A DNA stretch of 39,756 nt, taken from Methylothermaceae bacterium (lineage in GTDB: Bacteria > Pseudomonadota > Gammaproteobacteria > Methylococcales > Methylothermaceae). The notes under the pieces were generated by a model that saw nothing but the letters and a program-made list of their open reading frames with translations, ran no database searches and was not told the origin of the DNA. Below, piece by piece: positions 9,347-20,939 of the stretch. The stretch covers positions 1-39,756 of the forward strand of contig JALSSF010000172.1 in NCBI GenBank assembly GCA_026984375.1, in the 5' to 3' direction. Every line of letters begins with the position of its first letter. Position 1 is the stretch's first letter. The translations under genes and the position numbers were made by a program.

Positions 9347-10490
9347 TCCTCCACTGGTCGATCAGCAGCCAACCCTCGTCCAGGAGGCGCCGGATCCAAT
9401 TGCCGGTATCGATCTTTTTGAGGGCGATGAGGGGATGGCGGCCGATGACCGCGTCGTTCATCGTCACGGTGAGACTGCCCAGTTCCTGTCCCCGTTCCAC
9501 GGGGGCGACGATCTGTGGGGCGATCTGGATTTCGCTGTTCAATTGCTTCTCCTGGCCTCTGGGCACGGTCACGTACACGGGGCTGGCGAGGCCCACCGGA
9601 ACCGTTTCGGCGTTCCCCTTGTAAACGCGGACTTCCCGGAGCGGTTTGTCGGCATCGAACAGTTTTTTGGTGACGTAAAAACGGAATCCGTAATTGAGCA
9701 GGGCCTGGGAAGCGCTGGCCCGGGTGTTTTCACTGGCGGTCCCGAGGACGACGGAGATCAGGCGCATGCCGTTGCGCTCGGCGGAAGCGACCAGACAGTA
9801 GCCGGCCTCCTCGGTATGCCCGGTTTTGACCCCGTCGACGCTGGAATCGCGCCACAGCAGCAGATTGCGGTTGCGCTGGGTGATGCCGTTGTAAGTGAAT
9901 TCCTTGATCTTGAACCAGGCGTAGTACCGGGGGAATTCCGCGATCAGCGCCCGGGTCAGAAGCGCCAGATCGTGGGCCGTGGTGTAGTGTTCCGGGTCCG
10001 GCAGGCCGGTGCTATTGGTATAGTGGGTGTTCGTCAGGCCGAGCCGGCGGGCGTGCTGGTTCATCAGTTCGGCGAAGGTGCGCTCGTCGCCGGCGATGTG
10101 TTCCGCCAGGGCGATGCTGGCGTCGTTGCCGGACTGAACGATGACCCCCTTGAGCAGATCCGCCACCGACACCTGTTTGCCGACCTCGATGAACATCCGC
10201 GATCCGGGGGCCCGCCAGGCTTTCTCGCTGACGGTGACCCGGTCGTCCAAATGCAAATTCCCCTGGGCCAGTTCGTGGAACACCACGTACACCGTCATGA
10301 TCTTGGTCAGGCTGGCCGGTGGCAGGGGTACGTCCTCCTGGTGCCGGGCCAGGACCTTGCCGCTGTGAAAATCCATCAGATAGTGGCTTTTGGCCTGCAG
10401 TTCCGGCGGCGCCGGAATGATGGCAGCGGCCGGTTTCGCCAGCAGCAATAAGGGAATCAGCACGAAATGCAGAGTGTTCAAGCGTCCCAT
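9330..10490 (-). CDS. dacA: D-alanyl-D-alanine carboxypeptidase (PBP5/6 type)
   Basis: Signal peptide; PASLTKIMT (SxxK), SGND (SxN), DGVKTGHTEEAGYCL (KTG). Likely start MGRLNTLHF at 10490; the longer ORF to 11216 overlaps rlpA. Confidence 0.92.
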   Translation of the reverse strand: MGRLNTLHFVLIPLLLLAKPAAAIIPAPPELQAKSHYLMDFHSGKVLARHQEDVPLPPASLTKIMTVYVVFHELAQGNLHLDDRVTVSEKAWRAPGSRMFIEVGKQVSVADLLKGVIVQSGNDASIALAEHIAGDERTFAELMNQHARRLGLTNTHYTNSTGLPDPEHYTTAHDLALLTRALIAEFPRYYAWFKIKEFTYNGITQRNRNLLLWRDSSVDGVKTGHTEEAGYCLVASAERNGMRLISVVLGTASENTRASASQALLNYGFRFYVTKKLFDADKPLREVRVYKGNAETVPVGLASPVYVTVPRGQEKQLNSEIQIAPQIVAPVERGQELGSLTVTMNDAVIGRHPLIALKKIDTGNWIRRLLDEGWLLIDQWRSGKGE

Positions 10491-10498
10491 GGTTTCCT

Positions 10499-11245
10499 TC
10501 AATCGTTCACGATGGCGGGAGTGATGCCGAGGGCCTTCAGTCGCCGGGTCAGATCGTCCACTTGGTCCTGGGAGGTCAGAGGGCCGAGACGGACCCGGTA
10601 CAAGGTCCGTCCCCGGTGCCGGTAGTGGTCGATCCGCGCTTTGGCGAGACGATGTCGGTCGAGGCGGGCGCGCAACCGTTCGGCATTGGTGCGATTGGAA
10701 AAAGCCCCCAGTTGCAGGTAGACGCCGTGAGCGGGGGTCGCCGGCGGTTCCAGGGCCCGGATCTCCACCGGTGCCGTGCCGGAAAGATCCAGTCCGAGCT
10801 TGACGGCCGCGGCGTAGGACAGGTCGATGATCCGGTCCGGATGGAAGGGGCCCCGGTCGTTGATTCTCACCACCACGCTTTTGCCGTTGCGCAGATTGGT
10901 GACCCGGACGTAGCTGGGAATGGGTAGGGTCCGATGGGCGGCGGTCATCCGGTACATGTCGTAGGGTTCGCCGCTGGCCGTCCTGCGGCCGTGGAACTTG
11001 CGTCCATACCAGGAGGCGATGCCCCGTTCCACATAGCCGGCGGCGCTCTTCAGCACCCGGTAGCGCCGTCCCCCCACCTCGTAACTGTCGGGATTGGCCG
11101 AACGGCTGCGGGCCTCGAAACGGGGCACCGCATCGGGGACGGCGCTGACGTCCCTGGGATGGAGCGGGGGACCGTCGGTGGTGTAGGAACTGCAGCCGGC
11201 CAGGAGTGACAGCCAACCGGCCAACAGGATCGGAAATCGTCTCAT
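10499..11245 (-). CDS. rlpA: RlpA family septal ring lytic transglycosylase / rare lipoprotein A with SPOR domain
   Basis: Lipobox LLAGC; GIASWYGRKFHGRRTASGEPYDM, VRINDRGPFHPDRIIDLSYAAA; C-terminal SPOR-like domain. Confidence 0.93.
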   Translation of the reverse strand: MRRFPILLAGWLSLLAGCSSYTTDGPPLHPRDVSAVPDAVPRFEARSRSANPDSYEVGGRRYRVLKSAAGYVERGIASWYGRKFHGRRTASGEPYDMYRMTAAHRTLPIPSYVRVTNLRNGKSVVVRINDRGPFHPDRIIDLSYAAAVKLGLDLSGTAPVEIRALEPPATPAHGVYLQLGAFSNRTNAERLRARLDRHRLAKARIDHYRHRGRTLYRVRLGPLTSQDQVDDLTRRLKALGITPAIVND

Positions 11246-12216
11246 GGGGCCCCGACCCGGGAACGGATGGCTTCGCTCAGTTGATAGACCGCCATGGCGT
11301 AAAGCCGGCTGTGGTTGTAGCGGGTGATGACGTAGAAATTGGGAAAGCCGAGCCAGGCCTCGGGTTCCCCGTCACCGTCGAACACCATTACGACCGCTTT
11401 GCGGGAATCCGGGTAGGGCAGATCCAGGCCGGAAAGGCCCTGAGCCTTGAGTTCCGCCAGGGTTCGGCGCGGCTGCAGATCGGTGTCCGCCAGCGCAACC
11501 GCCACCTTGGGCAGCGGCGCCGCTACCGGTTCGTCCTTCTGCCAGCCGTGTTCGACGAAGTAATTGGCGATGCTGGCGATCACGTCCGCCGGGTTGTTCC
11601 AGATGTCCCGTTTGCCGTCGCCGTCGAAATCCGTCGCATAACGGCGATAGCTCGACGGCATGAACTGGGGCCAGCCCATGGCGCCGGCGTACGATCCCAA
11701 AGGCCGGCGCGGATCCATCCCTTCCTCGCGGGTGAGCAGGAAGAACTGTTCCAGCTCGCGGCGGAAGAAGTCGGCGCGCCGGGGATAGGCGAAGGCCAGC
11801 GTCGCCAGGGCGTCGAGCACCCGGAACGAGCCGGTCCGCGTGCCGTAGAAGGTTTCCACGCCGAGAATGGCGACGAGTATCTGTGCCGGCACTCCATAGG
11901 TCCGTTGCACCCGTTCCAGAAGTGCCCGGTGCCGCTTCCAGAAGGCGACCCCCTGGTCGATCCGCTTCCGGGTCAGAAAGATCTTGCGATATTCGGGCCA
12001 CGGCTTGCCTTCGGCGGGACGCCGCATCGCCCTGAGGATGGTGGTTTTGATCTCGGCGTCTCGGAGTGCCGCCGTCAGCACCTGGGGATCGATGCCGTGG
12101 CGCCGGGCCAGTTGCCCGACGAACTGCCGGGCGGCGGGATAGGTGTCGAACGACAGGGTGAAACCGGGGCTGGCGACCAGGGCCAGCAGCAGACCGAGGG
12201 GCTTTACGGCGTTCAT
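11242..12216 (-). CDS. mltB: Lytic murein transglycosylase B
   Basis: ILGVETFYGTRTGSFRVLDALATLAFAYPRRADFFRRELEQF, SYAGAMGWPQFMPSSYRRYATDFDGDGKRDIWNN. Confidence 0.94.
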   Translation of the reverse strand: MNAVKPLGLLLALVASPGFTLSFDTYPAARQFVGQLARRHGIDPQVLTAALRDAEIKTTILRAMRRPAEGKPWPEYRKIFLTRKRIDQGVAFWKRHRALLERVQRTYGVPAQILVAILGVETFYGTRTGSFRVLDALATLAFAYPRRADFFRRELEQFFLLTREEGMDPRRPLGSYAGAMGWPQFMPSSYRRYATDFDGDGKRDIWNNPADVIASIANYFVEHGWQKDEPVAAPLPKVAVALADTDLQPRRTLAELKAQGLSGLDLPYPDSRKAVVMVFDGDGEPEAWLGFPNFYVITRYNHSRLYAMAVYQLSEAIRSRVGAP

Positions 12217-13338
12217 TCAGGATGGCACCAGTTTGCGATGGGTGTGCAGGGACATCATGATACCAAAGCCCGCCATGAGTGTGACCATCGAGGTGCCGCC
12301 GTAACTGATCAGAGGCAGGGGAACCCCCACGACCGGCAGCAGGCCGATCACCATGCCGACGTTGACGAAGACGTACACGAAAAAAGTCAGGGTCAGGCCG
12401 GCGCAGAGCAGGCGGCTGAAGGTGTCCTGGGCCTGGAGCGCCATGAGAAGTCCGCGGGCGATGATCGCCAAGTATAAAATCAGCAGACTCAGGGCGCCGA
12501 GCAAACCGTATTCTTCCGCCAGCACCGCGAAGATGAAGTCGGTATGGGGTTCGGGCAAGAATTCCAGATGAGCCTGGGTGCCGGCCATCCAGCCTTTGCC
12601 CCACACGCCCCCGGAACCGATGGCGATCTTGGCCTGGATGGTGTGGTAACCGCGTCCGAGGGGATCTTGCTCCGGATTCAGGAACATCAGGATGCGGTCC
12701 CGCTGATAATCGTGCAACTGAGTCCACAGCACCGGCAGTGCCGCGAGCACAGCGCCGATCAGTCCACCCAGGATGCGCCAGGAGATGCCGGAAAAGAACA
12801 CGACGGCGGAACCGGCCGCGGCCACCAGGATCGCGGTCCCCAGGTCCGGCTGCTTGGCGATCAGAAGCACTGGAAGCAGAACGAACAGGCCTGCCAGAGC
12901 CAGGGTTCTGGGCTGGGGCGGCAGCGGGTGTTGGGCGAGAAACCGGGCCACCAGCATGGGGGTGAAGATCTTGACGAATTCCGACGGCTGGAAACGGACG
13001 ATTCCGAGATCGAGCCAGCGCCGCGCCCCCTTTCCCACGTCGCCGAAGACCAGGACGGCGATCAACAGCAGGATGCCGATTCCATAGAGATAAGGACTCC
13101 AGCGATAGAAGCTACGGGGATGAATTTGTGCCACGCCCGTCATGACACCGAAAGCGATCCCCATGCGGATCATCTGGTTGTAGACCAGTTTCACGTTGCC
13201 GTCGGTGGCGCTGTAGAGGATCGCAAGACCGATCCCCGCCAGCAGGACCAGGCCGGAAAGCAGGACGGGATCCAGATGGATACGTTGCCACATGCTTTTG
13301 GGGGCGGCGGGGTAGGTATGACGGATGACGCTGTTCAT
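12217..13338 (-). CDS. rodA: Rod shape-determining SEDS glycosyltransferase RodA
   Basis: Polytopic SEDS protein; GKGARRWLDLGIVRFQPSEFVKI, FLPEPHTDFIFAVLAEEYGLLGA, LPLISYGGTSMVTLMAGFGIMMS. Confidence 0.96.
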   Translation of the reverse strand: MNSVIRHTYPAAPKSMWQRIHLDPVLLSGLVLLAGIGLAILYSATDGNVKLVYNQMIRMGIAFGVMTGVAQIHPRSFYRWSPYLYGIGILLLIAVLVFGDVGKGARRWLDLGIVRFQPSEFVKIFTPMLVARFLAQHPLPPQPRTLALAGLFVLLPVLLIAKQPDLGTAILVAAAGSAVVFFSGISWRILGGLIGAVLAALPVLWTQLHDYQRDRILMFLNPEQDPLGRGYHTIQAKIAIGSGGVWGKGWMAGTQAHLEFLPEPHTDFIFAVLAEEYGLLGALSLLILYLAIIARGLLMALQAQDTFSRLLCAGLTLTFFVYVFVNVGMVIGLLPVVGVPLPLISYGGTSMVTLMAGFGIMMSLHTHRKLVPS

Positions 13339-15176
13339 GGCTGTTGATGGTTCAGGTAGTGCTCGATGAGCCGGCGGGCGATGGGGGCGGCGGCGGAACC
13401 GCCGTGGCCGGCGTTTTCGGCGATGACGGCCACGGTGATCCGGGGACGGTCGGCGGGGGCGAAGGCAATGAAGAGGGCGTGGTCGCGGAGCTTTTTCGCT
13501 ACTTTGCTGGCGCGGTATTCCTCGTCCTGTTTCACCGTGAACACCTGGGCGGTGCCGGTCTTGCCGGCGATCCGATAGTCGAGGCCCAGACCGATGCGCC
13601 GCGCGGTGCCTCTGGCACCGTGCACCACGTTGACCATGGCGTCGATGATGGTACGCAGATGGCGGGGATTGAGCCGGAGCCGGGTTTCCGGTTCTTCCAG
13701 ATACAGCGGTGACGATTTGCCGTCGATCACCCGGTAGGCGGCCACGTGGGGTGTCACGACGGCGCCGCGGTTAGCGAGTATGGCGGTGGCTTTGACCAAT
13801 TGCAGAGGGGTCACCTGGAGGAAGCCCTGGCCGATTCCGGTGATCAGAGTCTCGCCGGGATACCAGGGCTGATGGAAAGTTTTGCGTTTCCAGTCGCGCG
13901 AAGGCAGCAGCCCCGCCTTTTCTCCCCCCAGGTCGATGCCGGTGCGCCGGCCGAATCCGAAGTGCGACAAGAAGTCGTGCAGGCGGTCGATTCCCAGATT
14001 GTGGGCCAGGTCGTAGAAGTAGACGTCGCAGGACTGGGTGATCGCGCTCTTGAGAGCGACGCTGCCGTGGCCCCATTTTTTCCAATCCCGATAGCGGTGC
14101 GATATCCCGGGCAGACGGTAGAACCCAGGGCAGAAAATTTCCTTCCGGGCGTCGATGACGCCGTACTCGAGGCCGGCCAGACCGATGAACGGCTTGATGG
14201 TCGAACCGGGAGGATAGCGCCCGCGCAAGGTGCGGTCGAACAGGGGGCGGTCGGGCGAGTTCCGCAGTTCCTGATAAGCTTTGCGGCCGATGCCGAACAC
14301 GAAGACGTTGGGGTCGAAGCCGGGTTTGCTCACCAGGGCGAGCACTCTTCCGGTTTGCGGTTCCATGGCCACCACGGCGCCGTTGTGTTCCCCCAGGCCC
14401 CGGTAGGCGATGTCCTGAAGGTCGATGTCGATGGACAGGTGCAGGTCGCCGCCGGGCCGGGGCGGGCTTTCCTTCAGAACCCGCAGTTCGCGTCCTACGG
14501 CGTTGGTTTCGATTTCGGCGTAGCCGGTGTGGCCGTGAAGCAGGGTTTCGTAGGCGCGCTCGACTCCCACTTTGCCGATATGGGTGGTGCCCCGGTATTC
14601 GGTCGGATCGAGCCGTTTCAGTTCGCTCTCGTTGATGCTACCCACGTAGCCCACCACGTGGGAGACCAGTTCCCCGTAAGGGTAGTGGCGGACGAGACGG
14701 GCCCGGATGTCGACGCCGTGGAAGAAAGGACGTTTGACGGCGAAGCGGGCTACTTCGACCTCGGTCAGTCGCAGTTTCAGGGGGACGCTTTCGAAACGCC
14801 GGTGTCGTTTGAGGCGGCGCTGAAACCGCTGGATTTCCTCGTCGCTGATATCGACCACCTCGCGCAACTTTTCCAGGGTGCCCGCCAAATCGTCCACCTG
14901 TTCCGGAACGATTTCCAAGCTGTAGACCGAAATGTTCTCCGCCAGGATCCTACCGTTGCGGTCGTAGATGAGTCCGCGGGTCGGCGGCAGGGGAATGATT
15001 TTGACCCGGTTGTCCCGGGCCAGCATGGCATAGTGTTCGTGTCCTAGAACTTGCAGATAGATCAACCGGGCTACCAGACCCAGGGTCATCAGGGTGACGA
15101 GGACGGCCGTGGCGGTGATCCGGTTGTGGAACAAGCGGGTTTCCAGTGCGGCGTCCTTGAGCCGGAAGGCGGGCAT
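13335..15176 (-). CDS. mrdA: Penicillin-binding protein 2 (elongasome transpeptidase)
   Basis: PTRGLIYDRNGRILAEN, PPGSTIKPFIGLAGLEYG (SxxK), TQSCDVYFYDLAHNLGID, AGKTGTAQVF (KTG). Confidence 0.96.
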   Translation of the reverse strand: MPAFRLKDAALETRLFHNRITATAVLVTLMTLGLVARLIYLQVLGHEHYAMLARDNRVKIIPLPPTRGLIYDRNGRILAENISVYSLEIVPEQVDDLAGTLEKLREVVDISDEEIQRFQRRLKRHRRFESVPLKLRLTEVEVARFAVKRPFFHGVDIRARLVRHYPYGELVSHVVGYVGSINESELKRLDPTEYRGTTHIGKVGVERAYETLLHGHTGYAEIETNAVGRELRVLKESPPRPGGDLHLSIDIDLQDIAYRGLGEHNGAVVAMEPQTGRVLALVSKPGFDPNVFVFGIGRKAYQELRNSPDRPLFDRTLRGRYPPGSTIKPFIGLAGLEYGVIDARKEIFCPGFYRLPGISHRYRDWKKWGHGSVALKSAITQSCDVYFYDLAHNLGIDRLHDFLSHFGFGRRTGIDLGGEKAGLLPSRDWKRKTFHQPWYPGETLITGIGQGFLQVTPLQLVKATAILANRGAVVTPHVAAYRVIDGKSSPLYLEEPETRLRLNPRHLRTIIDAMVNVVHGARGTARRIGLGLDYRIAGKTGTAQVFTVKQDEEYRASKVAKKLRDHALFIAFAPADRPRITVAVIAENAGHGGSAAAPIARRLIEHYLNHQQP

Positions 15177-15177
15177 G

Positions 15178-15666
15178 TCAGATCGTGGGAAGATGGCGCC
15201 GTTTCAGAAAGCCGCAACCGGCCAGGACCAGCGGCCAGGCCAAAGTGCCGGTGAGGCAGGGCAGCCAGTAGCTCCACAGCAGTAGGGGCCTGCCCCGCAG
15301 GGCCTCGAGGCAGAAAAGCAACAGTTGGGCCCCGAGCAGGAAAAGCAGGATCAACGGCAATTGCTGTCCCAGGGGGAAGACCCGCAGACGGGTGTGGAAC
15401 CGGACGCAGCAATAGGCCACCAAGGCGTAGATCAGGGCGTGCTGTCCCAGCAGCGGTCCGGTCGCCGCATCGACCCACAAGCCGGTCAGCCAGGCCAGGC
15501 CGATGCCGAACCGCTCCGGAAAGGTCAAGCACCAGTAGATCAGCACCAGCAGCACCCAGTCGGGATTGAGAAGAACCAGGGGCTGGGGCAGCGCCAGCAG
15601 CCGGAGCGCCAGGGCGAACGCCAGGGTGAAGCCGATCAGCCGATAGGTTTGGACGTCAAGGGTCAT
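15178..15666 (-). CDS. mreD: Rod shape-determining protein MreD
   Basis: 162-aa hydrophobic protein (NPDWVLLVLIYWCLTFPERFGIGLAWLTGLWVDAATGPLLGQHALIYALVAY) immediately downstream of mreC; start set at 15666. Confidence 0.9.
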   Translation of the reverse strand: MTLDVQTYRLIGFTLAFALALRLLALPQPLVLLNPDWVLLVLIYWCLTFPERFGIGLAWLTGLWVDAATGPLLGQHALIYALVAYCCVRFHTRLRVFPLGQQLPLILLFLLGAQLLLFCLEALRGRPLLLWSYWLPCLTGTLAWPLVLAGCGFLKRRHLPTI

Positions 15667-16540
15667 GGGGGGCGGCGGGTTTTGAATCGGAATCGCCGGG
15701 CAGGAAAGGTCGGGAACTGTCATGGGTCCAGGTGACGAGCACTTCGCGGATGCGGTCCAGGGCCGCCAGCGGCCTGGCCTGGATGCGGGCGAAGTGTTTG
15801 TGTGGCTGGGGGACGACTTCCGTGACTGTCCCGACGGGGTAACCCTGGGGGAAGACACCGCCGAGTCCTGAAGTGACGAGGAGGTCGCCGGGACGCACGT
15901 CAGCGTTGTTCGGTAAGTGGGGCAATTCCAGGCGGCCGAGGTCCCCGGTGCCGATCGCGATGGCCCGTAACCCGTTGCGGTTGACCTGCACCGGAATCGC
16001 GTGACTGGGATCGGTGATCAGCAGCACCTCGGCGCTGACCGGGGTGACGCGGACTACCTGGCCGACGACGCCGTCGACGCTCAACACCGGCTGGCCCACG
16101 TGGACGCCCAGGTTGCTGCCCTTGTTGATCAGGACCCGGTGTTCGTAGGGAACCAGATCGACTGCCACTAGTTCGGCCACCAGCATTTGTTCGCCCAACT
16201 TGAAGGATTTGTCCAGGAAAGCACGCAGTCGGTCGTTTTCCTTTCTCAGGGCTTCGTATTTGAGGGTGCGTCGTTTGAGTTCGGCGACCTGCCGGCGCAG
16301 ACGGCGATTTTCCGTCGCCAGTTCCCGATGGCTGGTGAACAGCTCCTCCGCCCAGCCGCCCAGCCGAACCGGAGCGGCCGCCAGCCATTGGACCGGATAG
16401 GCGGCGACGGTCAGAAGGGTGCGTAATCCGAAAGTCTGCCCTCGATGGTCGGCCACCATCAGGAGACCGGACAGGACCAGACACAGGAGCAGCCGGGTTT
16501 CCAGGGAGGGGCCGCGGGCGAAGATGAGTTTGACGGTCAT
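15656..16540 (-). CDS. mreC: Rod shape-determining protein MreC
   Basis: Signal anchor, coiled coil (LATENRRLRRQVAELKRRTLKYEALRKENDRLR), INKGSNLGVHVGQPVLSVDGVVGQV, GLGGVFPQGYPVG. Confidence 0.95.
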   Translation of the reverse strand: MTVKLIFARGPSLETRLLLCLVLSGLLMVADHRGQTFGLRTLLTVAAYPVQWLAAAPVRLGGWAEELFTSHRELATENRRLRRQVAELKRRTLKYEALRKENDRLRAFLDKSFKLGEQMLVAELVAVDLVPYEHRVLINKGSNLGVHVGQPVLSVDGVVGQVVRVTPVSAEVLLITDPSHAIPVQVNRNGLRAIAIGTGDLGRLELPHLPNNADVRPGDLLVTSGLGGVFPQGYPVGTVTEVVPQPHKHFARIQARPLAALDRIREVLVTWTHDSSRPFLPGDSDSKPAAPHDP

Positions 16541-16552
16541 GCCCCGCTCGGG

Positions 16553-17713
<1,161 letters not shown>

Positions 17714-18001
17714 ATGTCTTTGACCCTGGAGCAAGTGAAACAAATCGCCTATCTGGCCCGCATCGGGATCGATGACGAGGATGCCGGCCGCTATACCCAT
17801 GACCTTTCCAGTATCCTGGAATTCGTGGCCCAGATGAACACCGTCGATACCGAGACTATCGAGCCCATGGCCCATCCGCTGGATTTGCCCCAGCGCCTGC
17901 GGCCCGACGAGGTGACAGAGGAAAATCAGCGCGAAAAGTTCCTCGCCGTCGCCCCGGCGGTGGAAAACGGTCTGTACCTGGTGCCGAAAGTCATCGAATG
18001 A
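17714..18001 (+). CDS. gatC: Asp-tRNA(Asn)/Glu-tRNA(Gln) amidotransferase subunit C
   Basis: MSLTLEQVKQIAYLARIGIDDEDAGRYTHDLSSILEFVAQMNTVDTETIEPMAHPLDLPQRLRPD; ORF track extends to 17663. Confidence 0.95.
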   Translation: MSLTLEQVKQIAYLARIGIDDEDAGRYTHDLSSILEFVAQMNTVDTETIEPMAHPLDLPQRLRPDEVTEENQREKFLAVAPAVENGLYLVPKVIE

Positions 18002-18016
18002 TATTGCAGGATCGTC

Positions 18017-19468
18017 ATGCACAACAAGACCCTGGCTGAACTGGCCCAAGGATTGAAGCGGCGCGAATTCTCCAGCCGCGAACTGACCCAACATTTTCTG
18101 GAACGTATCCGGCGTCACGACCGGAGATTGAACGCCTTCATCACCGTCACTCCCGAACGCGCCCTGGCCGACGCCGAGGCCGCCGACGCCGCCCTGGCCA
18201 GGGGCGAGGCCGGCCCTCTGACCGGCATCCCCCTGGCGCAGAAGGACATCTTCTGCACCGACGGCATCCGCACCACCTGCGGTTCGCGCATGCTCGACAA
18301 TTTTCCGCCCCCCTACGACGCCACCGTGGTCGCCCGCTTGGCGGAGGCCGGCACCGTTTTGCTGGGAAAGCTCAACATGGATGAGTTCGCCATGGGCTCC
18401 TCCAACGAAACCAGCTACTACGGTCCGGTCCGCAATCCCTGGAACACCGACTGTGTCCCCGGCGGCTCCTCCGGCGGTTCGGCGGCGGCGGTCGCCGCGG
18501 GACTGACGCCGGCGGCGACCGGCACCGACACCGGCGGTTCGATCCGGCAGCCGGCCGCCTTCTGCGGGATCACCGGCCTGAAGCCGACCTACGGCCGGGT
18601 GTCGCGCTGGGGGATGGTCGCCTTCGCCTCCAGCCTGGACCAGGGCGGCCCCATGGCGCGAAGCGCCGAGGACTGTGCCCTCCTGCTCCAGGCCATGGCC
18701 GGATTCGATCCCAAAGATTCCACCAGCGTGGACCGCCCGGTCCCGGACTATGGTGCCGTGTTGAACCGGGAGCTGAAGGGCGTGCGCATCGGCCTTCCCA
18801 AGGAATATTTCGCCGACCTGGATCCCGCCATGGCGCAGGTGCTTGAGGCGGCCATGGCGGAATACCGCCGGCTGGGGGTGGAATTCAAAGAGGTGTCGCT
18901 TCCCAATATCGGCCTGTCGGTGCCGGCCTACTACGTCATCGCCCCGTCGGAATGTTCCTCCAACCTGGCCCGGTACGACGGCGTGCGCTACGGGTACCGC
19001 TGCCGCGATCCCCGGGATCTGGAGGACCTGTATCTTCGCACCCGGGCCGAAGGCTTCGGCGCCGAGGTCAAGCGCCGGATCCTGATCGGCACCTACGCCC
19101 TGTCGGCGGGTTATTACGATGCCTATTATCTCAAGGCCCAGAAGATCCGCCGCCTGATCGCCGACGATTTCCGGCGGGCCTTTCAGGAGGTGGACGCTCT
19201 GCTGGGGCCGACCACGCCCACCCCGGCCTTCCGCCTGGGGGAGAAGACCGGCGACCCGATCGCCATGTACCTGTCGGACATCTACACCATCGCCGTCAAC
19301 CTGGCCGGTCTGCCGGGGATGTCGGTGCCGGCGGGCTTCATCGACGGCAGGCCGGTGGGCATGCAGCTGATCGGCGACTACTTCGCCGAGGACCGGCTGC
19401 TCAACATCGCCCACCGCTACCAGCGGGAGACCGATTGGCACCGGCGTCTGCCGCCCGACTTCGCTTAA
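18017..19468 (+). CDS. gatA: Asp-tRNA(Asn)/Glu-tRNA(Gln) amidotransferase subunit A
   Basis: [41 protein letters not shown]...[32 protein letters not shown] amidase signature. Confidence 0.97.
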   Translation: MHNKTLAELAQGLKRREFSSRELTQHFLERIRRHDRRLNAFITVTPERALADAEAADAALARGEAGPLTGIPLAQKDIFCTDGIRTTCGSRMLDNFPPPYDATVVARLAEAGTVLLGKLNMDEFAMGSSNETSYYGPVRNPWNTDCVPGGSSGGSAAAVAAGLTPAATGTDTGGSIRQPAAFCGITGLKPTYGRVSRWGMVAFASSLDQGGPMARSAEDCALLLQAMAGFDPKDSTSVDRPVPDYGAVLNRELKGVRIGLPKEYFADLDPAMAQVLEAAMAEYRRLGVEFKEVSLPNIGLSVPAYYVIAPSECSSNLARYDGVRYGYRCRDPRDLEDLYLRTRAEGFGAEVKRRILIGTYALSAGYYDAYYLKAQKIRRLIADDFRRAFQEVDALLGPTTPTPAFRLGEKTGDPIAMYLSDIYTIAVNLAGLPGMSVPAGFIDGRPVGMQLIGDYFAEDRLLNIAHRYQRETDWHRRLPPDFA

Positions 19469-19499
19469 CCGTGACCGTGCACATCGAGGTATCGCGTTG

Positions 19500-20939
19500 A
19501 TGGAATGGGAACCTGTCATCGGGCTGGAAATCCACGTCCAGCTACTTACCAGATCCAAGATCTTTTCCGGCGCGTCCACGGCCTACGGGGCGCCGCCCAA
19601 CACCCAGGCCTGCGCCATCGACCTGGGAATGCCGGGTACCCTGCCGGTTCTCAACGAGGCCGCCGTGCGCCTGGCGGTCAAGTTCGGCCTGGCGGTGGAG
19701 GCCGAGATCGCCCGCCGCTCGGTCTTCGCCCGCAAGAACTACTTCTATCCCGATCTCCCCAAGGGGTATCAGATCAGCCAGTATGAACTGCCGGTGGTGG
19801 GCAAGGGCCATCTGACGATTCACCTCGACGGGCGGGAGAAGCGGATCGGCATCACCCGGGCCCATCTGGAGGAGGACGCCGGCAAATCCCTGCACGAGGA
19901 TTTTCACGGCTTGACCGGAATCGATCTCAACCGGGCCGGCACCCCCCTGCTGGAAATCGTCTCCGAACCGGATCTGCGTTCTCCCGAGGAAGCGGTCGCC
20001 TACATGAAGAAACTGCACCAGCTGGTGGTGTGGCTGGGTATCAGCGACGGCAACATGCAAGAAGGCTCGTTCCGCTGTGACGCCAACGTTTCAGTGCGCC
20101 CCAAGGGGGAGACGAAATTCGGCACCCGGACCGAGATCAAGAACGTCAACTCGTTTCGTTTCGTCGAGCGGGCCATCCAGTTCGAAATCGAGCGCCAGAT
20201 CCAGGTGCTCGAATCCGGCGGCACGGTGGTGCAGGAGACCCGGCTTTACGATGCCGAGCGGGACGAGACCCGGCCGATGCGCACCAAGGAGGAGGCGTTC
20301 GACTACCGCTACTTCCCGGACCCGGACCTGCTACCTCTGGTGATCGGCGAGGACTTCATCGAACAGGTGCGTCGGGAGCTGCCCGAGTTGCCGGAAGCTC
20401 GCTACCACCGTTTCATCGAACAGTACGGCCTCAAACCGTACGACGCCGAAGTGCTGACCGCGACCCGGCCGCTGTCGGACTACTTCGAGGCCGTGGTCCG
20501 GGAAGCGGCGTGCGACCCCAAACTCTGCGCCAACTGGGTCATGGTGGAGCTGAGCGGCGCCCTGAACCGGGCCGGATTGGAAATCGACCGCAGCCCGGTC
20601 AGCGCCGAACGGCTGGCGGGACTGCTCCGGCGCATCGCCGACGGTACCATTTCCGGAAAGATCGCCAAGCAGGTGTTCGAGTTGATGTGGGACAGCGGCA
20701 AGGACGCCGACACCCTGATCGAGGAGAAGGGCCTGAAGCAGATCACCGACGCCGGCGCCATCGAAAAGATCATCGACGAGATCCTTGAGGCCAATCCCAA
20801 GCAGGTGGCGCAGTACCGGGCCGGCAAGGAGAAACTGTTCGGGTTTTTCGTCGGCCAGGTGATGAAGGCCACCCAGGGCAAGGCCAATCCACAACAGGTC
20901 AACGCGCTGCTGAAGGAAAAGCTGCAGGGTGGCGGATGA
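19500..20939 (+). CDS. gatB: Asp-tRNA(Asn)/Glu-tRNA(Gln) amidotransferase subunit B
   Basis: [54 protein letters not shown]-terminal YqeY-like tail. Confidence 0.97.
   Translation: MEWEPVIGLEIHVQLLTRSKIFSGASTAYGAPPNTQACAIDLGMPGTLPVLNEAAVRLAVKFGLAVEAEIARRSVFARKNYFYPDLPKGYQISQYELPVVGKGHLTIHLDGREKRIGITRAHLEEDAGKSLHEDFHGLTGIDLNRAGTPLLEIVSEPDLRSPEEAVAYMKKLHQLVVWLGISDGNMQEGSFRCDANVSVRPKGETKFGTRTEIKNVNSFRFVERAIQFEIERQIQVLESGGTVVQETRLYDAERDETRPMRTKEEAFDYRYFPDPDLLPLVIGEDFIEQVRRELPELPEARYHRFIEQYGLKPYDAEVLTATRPLSDYFEAVVREAACDPKLCANWVMVELSGALNRAGLEIDRSPVSAERLAGLLRRIADGTISGKIAKQVFELMWDSGKDADTLIEEKGLKQITDAGAIEKIIDEILEANPKQVAQYRAGKEKLFGFFVGQVMKATQGKANPQQVNALLKEKLQGGG

Noticed and set aside
11372-12727. 451-aa alternative-frame ORF over mltB/rodA
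   Set aside because: Overlaps two well-supported genes in another frame; low-complexity Arg/Gly/Pro/Ser composition.
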